From positions 29,377,915 through 29,441,914 of the forward strand of contig CAIIXF020000001.1 in the NCBI GenBank assembly GCA_903813345.2: a stretch of 64,000 bases of DNA. The letters run 5' to 3'. The first letter of the stretch is position 1, and every line of letters begins with the position of its first letter. Positions 60,301 to 62,171 of the stretch are shown here, in pieces. The DNA is from Owenia fusiformis. Taxonomy: Eukaryota > Annelida > Polychaeta > Sabellida > Oweniidae. Both the position numbers and the translations under genes were made by a program. Under the pieces are notes generated by a model. That model saw only the letters and a list, made by a program, of their open reading frames with translations, searched no databases and was not told the origin of the DNA.

Positions 60301-62171
60301 TATCAAGAAGTCATCTCAGTTTGAAGACTAAACCCATCTTTCACCCCATGCAGACAGATCACCTAAAATTACATTCATATGATGTGAGACTCGACATTCA
60401 CCAAGAAACTTGAAATAATTTGTCACCCATGAACAAATTAATTTTTTACTGCTTAATAAATGGTGAATGACAGTCACATTAAGTTCTATAAGCATGAGAA
60501 TAGCATGACGTCTTGATATTTCAAGGTAACTCATTTGAAATGTGATGGCGGTGATTGAAATTACGATGTGTACATCACAAATCAAATTTTCCGAAACAGA
60601 AAAAAATGAATAAATAGTTAGGCCTGCAAGTCCAATTCTCCATGGTAGCATTATCATTGGTCTCGTATATGTCATACAATTAATATTTAAAACACAACTA
60701 TTATTCAAACTTTTGATCGGACATTAGTATGATATTACTTACCTTGAAGTTTGAATAATAGTTGTGTTTCAAATATTAATTGTATGACATACACGTGACC
60801 AATGTTAATGTTACAAGGGGGAATCGGACCTGTATATTTCTTGGTTTTTCAAAGAAATCCACAAATATTTCTTGACGGTTTTATCTTTACATTGTAAGCT
60901 CAATCAACGCAATCTCTATTCAAACGAGTAACCTTGATATCAAGACGTTGTGCTATTTTCATACTTTTAGAACTCAATGTGACTGTCATTCACCATTTAT
61001 TAAGCAATAAAAATTAATTTGCTTCATGGGTGGCAAAATGGTTCTAGTTTCCTGGTGAATGTCGAGTCTCGCATCATACGAATGTAATTTTAGGTGATCT
61101 GTCTGCATGGGGTGTCTTTGCTACTCAGAGGAAGGGTCATATCATGTTAAAAAAACAATAAGATATGTTTAATTCTATATATGTTCCAATCAGGTGCTAG
61201 TACATTCTACACTGAGTAAATCTCAGCACTTGACTAGTGTGCCATAGACCAATACAATATTATACATGTATAGCAGTATCAATAGGTACATTTTACACTC
61301 TAATCACCATATGGTTTATCAGTTTTGTATGATTATTTTGTTATTCAAAGTCATCACATGTCAAAACAATTAGGGTCCTTGGCACACGCTGATGCCTGAT
61401 ATACTAGAATCCTTGTGCCATATTTATATGGTACATTGTTTTGGTAATACATTTCTCTTATTTCCAAATTTTGCATCTGGGTTGTTTCATTATTTGAAGA
61501 ATTCTCTCTCAGACATAAATGTTAATGTGACACTGTCTGTATTTATATAATCACTATTGTTGAGTAAAAACAAACATCTCACTTTCATGCTTTAGGAGGG
61601 TTGTTGGAGGTATATTATATGACAACTTTCTTTTGACTAACTGTAAATTGGATAGGTGAAGATAGAGAGTGACTATTGACTAAAATGGTTTCTACAACTT
61701 CAGAGACAAATGTTTTTGATTTCTAGAAGGAAGTGGATTCTTTTTTCAAATATTTTTTGAAATTCAAGATTTTACAGGAAGTCAGCCCTTTCACTGGTAT
61801 CAAGCACAGGTGGTTATAAAGTCTGCAACAGCAGATGGAAAACATGCAATTTTCAGTGAAAATATAAAACTGGCGTGTTTGTGAAAACCAGCAGGCAGAT
61901 TTTGGCGGTTATATTTGCTAGCTGCCACTTTCAAATAAAAAGGCGGGAAGTGTATGTTGATATTGATGTACTTGCCTGGGTAGTCTACTCCTAAAGTTGG
62001 CTCAAATGGAGACGGAGTGGTGGTCTCAAGTCCACTCCCCTCTTCATCTGGTCCAGAGCCAGGTTCATCTCCTTGAAGAAAGTCTTCATCATCTATTAAA
62101 GTAGGCTTATCAGCTAAGTTAGGCTTTTTAAGTGGCTCAACATCATTATCAGCAAATTCAAAGTCTTCTTT
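225..62171 (-). CDS. HSPG2: Perlecan-like basement-membrane proteoglycan, partial gene (47 exons in window)
   Basis: Gene-level entry; the individual exons follow. Joined on the minus strand, the exons keep one open frame of about 2,090 codons: an acidic SG-containing linker, a SEA domain, a 171-residue unrecognised domain and 43 LDLa repeats. The closest known architecture is the N-terminal part of perlecan, a secreted heparan sulfate proteoglycan of basement membranes, where SG sites precede a SEA domain and then LDLa modules. The SEA start (YFRVTLNFT) and the later [12 protein letters not shown] resemble vertebrate perlecan domain I. The first visible exon starts in phase 0, so the signal-peptide exon lies beyond 64000. 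The last visible exon ends in phase 1 with a good donor, so the gene continues left of position 1. Vertebrate perlecan has only four LDLa modules. The alternative is another SEA plus LDLa matrix protein, which the unseen C-terminal part would decide. Confidence 0.8.
486..611 (-). CDS. HSPG2: Exon: LDLa repeat 42
   Basis: Motifs are [21 protein letters not shown] and [11 protein letters not shown]. One extra residue lies between cysteines 4 and 5 (GLEGDC), next to the calcium site. Acceptor catgttgtag, donor gtaagt, phase 1 at both ends. Confidence 0.92.
779..901 (-). CDS. HSPG2: Exon: LDLa repeat 41
   Basis: Motifs are [20 protein letters not shown] and [11 protein letters not shown], with CN in place of CD. 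Between this exon and repeat 40 lies the decayed copy at 1150-1229, whose VTC start resembles this one. Phase 1 at both ends. Confidence 0.92.
1150..1229 (-). pseudogene. Decayed LDLa exon
   Basis: After a good acceptor (gtttcag) the frame reads [25 protein letters not shown] and then a TGA stop, written here as the start [12 protein letters not shown] and the end KCDETYN. The first two cysteines are recognisable. The GxCI block is lost, and the calcium half with DCxDGSDE is absent. No matching donor is seen. It lies in the 505-bp intron between repeats 40 and 41. Retaining it would truncate the protein. Confidence 0.75.
1407..1529 (-). CDS. HSPG2: Exon: LDLa repeat 40
   Basis: Motifs are [20 protein letters not shown] and [11 protein letters not shown], with complete calcium ligands. 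Acceptor cacatttcag, donor gtaagt, phase 1 at both ends. Confidence 0.93.
2419..2532 (-). CDS. HSPG2: Exon: LDLa repeat 39 (source of a partial duplicate)
   Basis: Motifs are [20 protein letters not shown] and [11 protein letters not shown]. Glutamate replaces the aspartate before the fifth cysteine. Its N-terminal half and adjoining intron are copied directly upstream in the gene (2626-2776). Acceptor cattttatag, donor gtaagt, phase 1 at both ends. Confidence 0.9.
2470..2776. repeat. Direct tandem duplication, about 155 bp, two copies
   Basis: Copy 1 (2470-2625) covers the N-terminal half of the repeat 39 exon plus its upstream intron. Copy 2 (2626-2776) repeats it head-to-tail with scattered changes. 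Both copies contain actgtgtatcactacattct followed by tgtacaatgatct, and both end in gagtc. Confidence 0.85.
2626..2688 (-). pseudogene. Truncated duplicate of LDLa repeat 39 exon
   Basis: Reads [21 protein letters not shown], almost the N-terminal half of repeat 39, given here as ECSDTQFHY then [12 protein letters not shown]. The second cysteine has become tyrosine. After FKC the sequence runs into copied intron, with no calcium half and no donor. The tataattatag-like acceptor side is still present. Confidence 0.8.
2821..2946 (-). CDS. HSPG2: Exon: LDLa repeat 38
   Basis: Motifs are [20 protein letters not shown] and [12 protein letters not shown]. Its tail is the longest, with five residues between SDE and the last cysteine. 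The donor is gtatgt, unlike most of the array. Phase 1 at both ends. Confidence 0.91.
3542..3664 (-). CDS. HSPG2: Exon: LDLa repeat 37 (altered calcium ligands)
   Basis: Motifs are [20 protein letters not shown] and [11 protein letters not shown]. Two calcium-ligand aspartates are asparagine: CN for CD, and NC for DC. Only 137 bp from repeat 36. Donor gtaagt, phase 1 at both ends. Confidence 0.92.
3802..3930 (-). CDS. HSPG2: Exon: LDLa repeat 36
   Basis: Motifs are [20 protein letters not shown] and [14 protein letters not shown] replaces the usual CID after the third cysteine. Acceptor ataattttag, donor gtaagt, phase 1 at both ends. Confidence 0.92.
4068..4196 (-). CDS. HSPG2: Exon: LDLa repeat 35
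   Basis: Motifs are [20 protein letters not shown] and [11 protein letters not shown], with complete calcium ligands. The linker before the first cysteine is PKTVE. Acceptor gatatttcag, donor gtaagt, phase 1 at both ends. Confidence 0.93.
4418..4543 (-). CDS. HSPG2: Exon: LDLa repeat 34
   Basis: Motifs are [21 protein letters not shown] and [11 protein letters not shown]. Next to repeat 33 and similar to it, probably a tandem pair. Acceptor atattatag, donor gtaagc, phase 1 at both ends. Confidence 0.92.
4726..4848 (-). CDS. HSPG2: Exon: LDLa repeat 33
   Basis: Motifs are [21 protein letters not shown] and [11 protein letters not shown]. It resembles repeats 34 and 13 through EFRC and RRKCDxYxDC. 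Acceptor cattgtag, donor gtaagt, phase 1 at both ends. Confidence 0.93.
5036..5164 (-). CDS. HSPG2: Exon: LDLa repeat 32
   Basis: Motifs are [21 protein letters not shown] and [11 protein letters not shown]. One extra residue (leucine) lies between cysteines 2 and 3. Donor gtaagt, acceptor tatattgtag, phase 1 at both ends. Confidence 0.92.
5489..5608 (-). CDS. HSPG2: Exon: LDLa repeat 31
   Basis: Motifs are [20 protein letters not shown] and [11 protein letters not shown], with a lysine run before the fourth cysteine. Acceptor gatattttag, donor gtaagt, phase 1 at both ends. Confidence 0.93.
5874..5996 (-). CDS. HSPG2: Exon: LDLa repeat 30
   Basis: Motifs are [20 protein letters not shown] and [11 protein letters not shown], with complete calcium ligands. 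Acceptor gatattgcag, donor gtaagt, phase 1 at both ends. Confidence 0.93.
6216..6335 (-). CDS. HSPG2: Exon: LDLa repeat 29
   Basis: Motifs are [20 protein letters not shown] and [10 protein letters not shown]. Its tail has three residues between SDE and the last cysteine, intermediate between the two classes. The acceptor cacattttag is shared with repeats 14 and 25 neighbours. Phase 1 at both ends. Confidence 0.92.
6489..6611 (-). CDS. HSPG2: Exon: LDLa repeat 28
   Basis: Motifs are [20 protein letters not shown] and [11 protein letters not shown], with complete calcium ligands. Acceptor catattctag, donor gtaagt, phase 1 at both ends. Confidence 0.93.
6874..6996 (-). CDS. HSPG2: Exon: LDLa repeat 27
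   Basis: Motifs are [20 protein letters not shown] and [11 protein letters not shown]. Donor gtgagt, acceptor cgtgttttag, phase 1 at both ends. Its DKQFRC start is shared with repeat 25. Confidence 0.93.
7275..7397 (-). CDS. HSPG2: Exon: LDLa repeat 26
   Basis: Motifs are [20 protein letters not shown] and [11 protein letters not shown], with complete calcium ligands. Donor gtgagt, acceptor atttccctag, phase 1 at both ends. Confidence 0.93.
7649..7771 (-). CDS. HSPG2: Exon: LDLa repeat 25 (altered calcium ligand)
   Basis: Motifs are [20 protein letters not shown] and [11 protein letters not shown]. Glutamate replaces the aspartate before the fifth cysteine. Phase 1 at both ends; acceptor cattatag. 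Confidence 0.93.
7937..8059 (-). CDS. HSPG2: Exon: LDLa repeat 24
   Basis: Motifs are [20 protein letters not shown] and [11 protein letters not shown]. Alanine replaces the conserved glycine of DGSDE, the only repeat here with DASDE. Phase 1 at both ends, donor gtaagt. Confidence 0.93.
8314..8436 (-). CDS. HSPG2: Exon: LDLa repeat 23
   Basis: Motifs are [20 protein letters not shown] and [11 protein letters not shown], with complete calcium ligands. Acceptor cactttctag, donor gtaagt, phase 1 at both ends. Confidence 0.93.
8548..8670 (-). CDS. HSPG2: Exon: LDLa repeat 22
   Basis: Motifs are [20 protein letters not shown] and [11 protein letters not shown]. The first loop is one residue shorter than usual. 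It is only 111 bp from repeat 23. Phase 1 at both ends. Its CDGNDDC core is shared with repeat 21. Confidence 0.93.
8870..8995 (-). CDS. HSPG2: Exon: LDLa repeat 21
   Basis: Motifs are [20 protein letters not shown] and [11 protein letters not shown], with complete calcium ligands. Acceptor attgtag, donor gtaagt, phase 1 at both ends. Confidence 0.93.
9202..9321 (-). CDS. HSPG2: Exon: LDLa repeat 20
   Basis: Motifs are [20 protein letters not shown] and [13 protein letters not shown]. The exon runs two codons (EQ) past the last cysteine, unlike the others, which end one base after it. Donor gtaagt at that later site, phase 1 at both ends. Confidence 0.92.
9586..9708 (-). CDS. HSPG2: Exon: LDLa repeat 19
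   Basis: Motifs are [20 protein letters not shown] and [11 protein letters not shown]. It is a standard long-tail repeat with full calcium ligands. Phase 1 at both ends, donor gtaagt. Confidence 0.93.
9920..10036 (-). CDS. HSPG2: Exon: LDLa repeat 18
   Basis: Motifs are [20 protein letters not shown] and [11 protein letters not shown]. The first cysteine is the first full codon, so the inter-repeat linker is minimal (117 bp). CN replaces CD. Phase 1 at both ends; acceptor cggttttaaag. Confidence 0.91.
10189..10311 (-). CDS. HSPG2: Exon: LDLa repeat 17 (altered calcium ligand)
   Basis: Motifs are [20 protein letters not shown] and [11 protein letters not shown]. The aspartate before the fifth cysteine, a calcium side-chain ligand in LDLa modules, is tyrosine here. 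Phase 1 at both ends, donor gtaagt. Confidence 0.92.
10705..10730. repeat. Perfect 26-bp palindrome
   Basis: The two 13-base arms, ttttattgaacaa and its reverse complement, meet at an AATT centre with no spacer. It lies in the intron between repeats 16 and 17. No function is assigned. Confidence 0.85.
10768..10899 (-). CDS. HSPG2: Exon: LDLa repeat 16
   Basis: Motifs are [20 protein letters not shown] and [16 protein letters not shown] lacks the usual glycine before the third cysteine. It has a longer N-terminal linker (TPVESEC), making the exon 132 bp. Phase 1 at both ends. Confidence 0.92.
11579..11701 (-). CDS. HSPG2: Exon: LDLa repeat 15
   Basis: Motifs are [21 protein letters not shown] and [11 protein letters not shown]. 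It is the recent sister of repeat 14, with complete calcium ligands. Acceptor ccttattgtag, donor gtaagt, phase 1 at both ends. Confidence 0.94.
12194..12316 (-). CDS. HSPG2: Exon: LDLa repeat 14
   Basis: Motifs are [21 protein letters not shown] and [11 protein letters not shown]. It is a close match to repeat 15 at both protein and DNA level, so this pair is a recent duplication. Donor gtgagt, acceptor cacattttag, phase 1 at both ends. Confidence 0.94.
12317..13249 (-). other. Intron between repeats 13 and 14
   Basis: No exon is supported in these 933 bases. Apart from the 88-bp inverted repeat at 12750 it is plain AT-rich intron. Confidence 0.8.
12750..12837. repeat. Short inverted-repeat element (88 bp)
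   Basis: The ends are cagggtt and aaccctg. Further matching segments (gggaaatat with atatttccc, gtatct with agatac) form an imperfect hairpin. It looks like a small non-autonomous element in the intron between repeats 13 and 14. Confidence 0.6.
13250..13372 (-). CDS. HSPG2: Exon: LDLa repeat 13
   Basis: Motifs are [21 protein letters not shown] and [11 protein letters not shown]. RRKCDxYxDC is shared with repeats 33 and 34, about 9 kb downstream in the gene, so close relatives are not always neighbours. Phase 1 at both ends. Confidence 0.93.
13373..14499 (-). other. Intron between repeats 12 and 13
   Basis: AT-rich intron with no LDLa relic and no element that I can recognise. Confidence 0.8.
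14500..14622 (-). CDS. HSPG2: Exon: LDLa repeat 12
   Basis: Motifs are [21 protein letters not shown] and [11 protein letters not shown]. It is the first member of the long-tail block (four residues between SDE and the last cysteine). The acceptor ctttggcttcag gives phase 1; donor gtaagt. Confidence 0.93.
14973..15086 (-). CDS. HSPG2: Exon: LDLa repeat 11
   Basis: Motifs are [21 protein letters not shown] and KDKSDEKDC. One extra glycine lies between cysteines 2 and 3. It is the last short-tail repeat before the dense long-tail block. Acceptor ccataaatag, phase 1 at both ends. Confidence 0.91.
15087..16321 (-). other. Intron between repeats 10 and 11
   Basis: Intron with no exon-like cysteine pattern on either strand; nothing else recognised. 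Confidence 0.75.
16322..16444 (-). CDS. HSPG2: Exon: LDLa repeat 10 (odd calcium loop)
   Basis: Motifs are [21 protein letters not shown] and [11 protein letters not shown]. The loop between the fifth cysteine and SDE is lengthened (NDERN where repeats normally have xDG), which may disturb calcium binding. All six cysteines are kept. Phase 1 at both ends. Confidence 0.9.
16445..19072 (-). other. Intron between repeats 9 and 10
   Basis: 2.6 kb of intron. The only structure seen is a 23-bp tandem repeat near its right-reading start (16648-16693). The plus-strand open frames here are short and show no domain. Confidence 0.75.
16648..16701. repeat. Tandem repeat, 23-bp unit, about 2.3 copies
   Basis: The unit ttatttctcaaagtattttg plus atc occurs at 16648 and 16671 without change, followed by a partial third copy. 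Confidence 0.9.
19073..19189 (-). CDS. HSPG2: Exon: LDLa repeat 9
   Basis: Motifs are [20 protein letters not shown] and TDGTDEFDC. Tryptophan replaces phenylalanine before the second cysteine, CN replaces CD, and DGTDE replaces DGSDE. Short-tail class, phase 1 at both ends. Confidence 0.91.
20018..20134 (-). CDS. HSPG2: Exon: LDLa repeat 8
   Basis: Motifs are [21 protein letters not shown] and ADGSDEVGC. There is one extra residue between cysteines 2 and 3, and CN replaces CD. The donor is gtacgt, unlike the gtaagt of most array exons. Short-tail class, phase 1 at both ends. Confidence 0.9.
20135..21256 (-). other. Intron between repeats 7 and 8
   Basis: No exon seen. It contains a small hairpin at 21071-21095 (10-base arms atgtcaccac and gtggtgacat) and otherwise nothing recognised. 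Confidence 0.7.
21257..21373 (-). CDS. HSPG2: Exon: LDLa repeat 7
   Basis: Motifs are [21 protein letters not shown] and PDGSDEEDC, with complete calcium ligands. Short-tail class, with a basic KRRR patch before the fourth cysteine. Phase 1 at both ends, donor gtaagt. Confidence 0.93.
21870..21986 (-). CDS. HSPG2: Exon: LDLa repeat 6
   Basis: Motifs are [21 protein letters not shown] and RDGSDEFGC, with all usual calcium ligands present. Short-tail class. Acceptor attttttccag, donor gtaagt, phase 1 at both ends. Confidence 0.93.
21987..24367 (-). other. Intron between repeats 5 and 6
   Basis: 2.4 kb without a supported exon. A short acagggtgcccag segment near 22515 recalls the ends of mariner-type elements, but no partner end was found. 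Confidence 0.7.
24368..24484 (-). CDS. HSPG2: Exon: LDLa repeat 5
   Basis: Motifs are [20 protein letters not shown] and PDNTDELDC. Tyrosine replaces the usual phenylalanine before the second cysteine. Short-tail class, of the DNTDE subfamily with repeats 3-4. Phase 1 at both ends; flanked by introns of about 2.4 kb on each side. Confidence 0.92.
24485..26943 (-). other. Intron between repeats 4 and 5
   Basis: 2.5 kb of AT-rich intron. Minus-strand open frames of up to about 80 codons lack any cysteine pattern or splice context and are taken as chance. Confidence 0.7.
26944..27051 (-). CDS. HSPG2: Exon: LDLa repeat 4
   Basis: Shortest LDLa exon (108 bp). Motifs are [20 protein letters not shown] and PDKTDELQC. 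The assumed acceptor is ttcttatgaag. It has a weak pyrimidine tract but gives the required phase 1 and places the first cysteine two codons in. A slightly different start cannot be excluded. Confidence 0.88.
27697..27810 (-). CDS. HSPG2: Exon: LDLa repeat 3
   Basis: Core motifs are [19 protein letters not shown] and [14 protein letters not shown] replaces the usual DGSDE, a variant shared with repeat 5 (and DKTDE in repeat 4), so repeats 3-5 look like a subfamily. Short-tail class; phase 1 at both ends; donor gtaagt. Confidence 0.92.
27940..28053 (-). CDS. HSPG2: Exon: LDLa repeat 2
   Basis: Core motifs are [19 protein letters not shown] and VDGSDERRC. It belongs to the short-tail class (two residues between SDE and the last cysteine). 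CN replaces CD at the first calcium ligand. It is separated from repeat 3 by only 129 bp, the tightest spacing in this zone. Phase 1 at both ends; acceptor tatttcag. Confidence 0.92.
31525..31870. mobile_element. MITE-like element, 346 bp, with about 34-bp terminal inverted repeats
   Basis: The left end gtgtatctcatacttg reappears as the reverse complement at the right end, and the match runs on through agtgggttt and gggtagatat with a single visible mismatch. The interior has pairs of cccgctcc and gagcggg blocks and an AT-rich part. There is no open frame, so it would depend on a transposase supplied elsewhere. No target-site duplication is obvious. Confidence 0.8.
31871..32431. mobile_element. 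Nested inverted-repeat element with a perfect 62-bp palindrome
   Basis: Outer arms are imperfect: about 31872-31916 has ttatgcac, ttggatac and ggaatatccc, mirrored at about 32385-32430. Inside are perfect 62-base arms (31929-31990 and 32054-32115) starting aggttatttactgggaggga. A 51-bp tandem repeat follows. It directly abuts the MITE on its left. No open frame of note. Confidence 0.75.
32204..32330. repeat. Tandem repeat, 51-bp unit, about 2.5 copies
   Basis: Units begin taatacg at 32204, 32255 and 32306. Each contains ccaatacgatttttt-like and cccggggacaatacgat segments. The repeat lies inside the nested inverted-repeat element. Confidence 0.85.
33996..34143. repeat. Imperfect palindrome with about 50-bp arms
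   Basis: The left arm (33996-34048) contains gtaatattgtcgaata and gggctaggcacaaa. The right arm (34097-34143) holds their reverse complements tttgtgcctagccc and tattcgacaatattac. The loop is about 48 bases. It is probably a small transposon-derived element. Confidence 0.8.
34548..34697 (-). CDS. HSPG2: Exon: LDLa repeat 1
   Basis: First and longest LDLa exon (150 bp). It opens with a proline/threonine linker ([12 protein letters not shown]) joining the unknown domain to the array. It has six cysteines, [10 protein letters not shown], and a calcium half [18 protein letters not shown] in which asparagine replaces the first aspartate ligand. Four residues separate SDE from the last cysteine, like repeats 12-42 and unlike its direct neighbours. 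Phase 1 at both ends; donor gtaagt. Confidence 0.93.
34698..36611 (-). other. Intron between unknown-domain exon and LDLa repeat 1
   Basis: 1.9 kb of intron. A short direct repeat (cggctgtatattcactattg, twice near 35568-35617) is the only structure noticed. Confidence 0.75.
36612..37124 (-). CDS. HSPG2: Exon: 171-residue unrecognised domain between SEA and LDLa array
   Basis: One exon, phase 1 at both ends (acceptor accgttatag, donor gtgagt), encodes a whole domain. It starts [15 protein letters not shown] and continues [20 protein letters not shown] and [32 protein letters not shown] comes next, and the exon ends [11 protein letters not shown]. It has two cysteines, which could pair. Alternating hydrophobic stretches with the AFIGIW and DFLGVHY blocks suggest a secreted beta-sandwich (jelly-roll-like) fold; this is an inference and I cannot name the family. 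Joined to its neighbours the frame stays open: FRPLAG into GAICPRY, and SPASR into APPVTTQ of LDLa repeat 1. Vertebrate perlecan has LDLa modules directly after SEA, so this domain is extra here. Confidence 0.85.
40835..40865. repeat. Short hairpin with CG-containing arms
   Basis: Arms gattgctgtcgca and tgcgacagcgaatc pair with one bulge around a gtga loop. It sits in a short patch richer in CG than the surrounding intron. Confidence 0.7.
45671..45755 (+). mobile_element. Decayed tRNA-derived (SINE-like) sequence
   Basis: ggatggcgagtggtttgggcg resembles the 5' part and A box of a class II tRNA (leucine type: GGATGGCCGAGTGG, then a cagac stem). The B box is present as gattcaattcc about 55 bases later. 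The stems are broken and there is no CCA-type end, so it is unlikely to be a working tRNA. Confidence 0.5.
48701..48752. repeat. Tandem duplication, about 27-bp unit
   Basis: ataagtggtggggagggagt followed by aac is found twice in direct order, with ccaga as spacer. It is G-rich on the plus strand. Confidence 0.85.
52838..52989 (-). CDS. HSPG2: Exon: SEA domain, C-terminal half
   Basis: Translates (R)[16 protein letters not shown], then [14 protein letters not shown], then [26 protein letters not shown] is the central SEA strand. Its G-S-hydrophobic triplet resembles the GSVVV autocleavage site of mucin-type SEA domains such as MUC1. [10 protein letters not shown] matches the last strand of perlecan SEA domains. 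The exon enters in phase 2 (acceptor ttcattttcag) and leaves in phase 1 (donor gtaggt). It is followed by the longest intron in the window, 15.7 kb. Confidence 0.88.
52990..54776 (-). other. Intron splitting the SEA domain, mostly one foldback element
   Basis: 1.8 kb intron. About 1.5 kb of it is the inverted-repeat element at 53043-54544. The remaining edges are plain intron. Confidence 0.85.
53043..54544. mobile_element. Foldback-like transposable element, 1.5 kb
   Basis: Ends are aggcccggtcacaccgcc and its reverse complement. Matching continues through aacgttgctggagc, ttccttgaacgttgaaaaaa and catcaacgc. Both ends (about 53043-53540 and 54250-54544) are built of irregular short repeats around ccaacgct and aaacgct, far richer in CG than the flanks. 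The middle is AT-rich and lacks a transposase-like frame. TTA occurs directly outside both ends, a possible 3-bp target duplication. Confidence 0.85.
54777..54942 (-). CDS. HSPG2: Exon: SEA domain, N-terminal half
   Basis: Translates from [14 protein letters not shown] to [10 protein letters not shown], entering in phase 1 and leaving in phase 2. [10 protein letters not shown] is the first beta strand of a SEA domain with an N-glycosylation sequon (NFT). [11 protein letters not shown] and [10 protein letters not shown] match the helix and the loop that follows it in perlecan domain I. The acceptor is ttattttcag and the donor gtgagt. The next exon completes the arginine of QFRPGS, so the intron falls directly before the possible SEA cleavage site. 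Confidence 0.88.
56710..57120. repeat. Degenerate tandem repeat, about 140-bp unit, about 2.6 copies
   Basis: Related blocks recur: cttgaacagaggtc, cttgaacatttctt and cttgagcataggtc at unit starts, then aatggtatctaagttatc, aactggtatttgagttatc and aactggtatttgagatatt. A cagacagac-like tail follows at 57080-57110. It is probably a dispersed invertebrate repeat. Confidence 0.6.
59010..59195. repeat. Degenerate minisatellite, unit about 35-50 bp
   Basis: Segments such as ttcaggccagaatcagcatt, ttcagaccagaatcagaatt and tctgagaatcaggatt recur in one direction, each followed by ttctcc or ttcttaa. The 132-codon plus-strand frame over it shows no known domain and is explained by the repeat. Confidence 0.65.
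59298..59526 (+). promoter_or_regulatory. Promoter-like cluster: GC box, CCAAT, CRE-like, TATA
   Basis: In order on the plus strand: gccccgccccc (59298-59308), ccattggtc (59433-59441), tgacgtaa (59459-59466) and tatatag (59480-59486). A near-perfect 20-bp palindrome gtcggtcaaa/tttggccgac follows (59490-59509). A start site would fall near 59510, just before a donor-like gcggtgagt. The area has more CG than its flanks. It could be an antisense or cryptic promoter, or part of an old LTR; no downstream gene is supported. Confidence 0.4.
60342..61114. mobile_element. Large hairpin element, 773 bp, arms about 370 bp
   Basis: The left arm begins caccccatgcagacagatca and the right arm ends with its reverse complement. 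Matching recurs across the arms (catgggtg, tggtgaatgacagtcac, gtcatacaattaatattt, ctattattcaaactt) up to a spacer of about 34 bases at 60713-60746. The arms have diverged by substitutions and small indels. There is no transposase-like frame. Confidence 0.85.
61976..62171 (-). CDS. HSPG2: Exon: acidic linker with SG dipeptides before the SEA domain
   Basis: This 65-codon segment begins [10 protein letters not shown] and ends TLGVDYP. It is rich in D and E and carries two SG dipeptides in acidic surroundings ([15 protein letters not shown]). These are the kind of site to which glycosaminoglycan chains are attached, and perlecan has SGD sites in the same place. A short [10 protein letters not shown] stretch may be O-glycosylated. 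The acceptor is tgctttcag, giving a phase 0 start. The exon ends CCAG followed by gcaagt, a GC-type donor. Splicing there in phase 1 joins in frame to the SEA exon at 54942, forming a GAA codon. No GT donor nearby gives the right phase. Confidence 0.75.

Larger units (their letters stand above)
54943..61975 (-). other. Intron between acidic linker and SEA exons (7 kb)
   Basis: It starts with a GC donor (at the high-coordinate end). No exon supported. It holds a three-unit degenerate repeat (56710-57075), a degenerate minisatellite (59010-59195), a plus-strand promoter-like cluster (59298-59526) and a large hairpin (60342-61114). Confidence 0.7.

Noticed and set aside
60328-60708. 126-codon minus-strand open frame
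   Set aside because: It lies entirely in one arm of the large hairpin and is not kept in the other arm.
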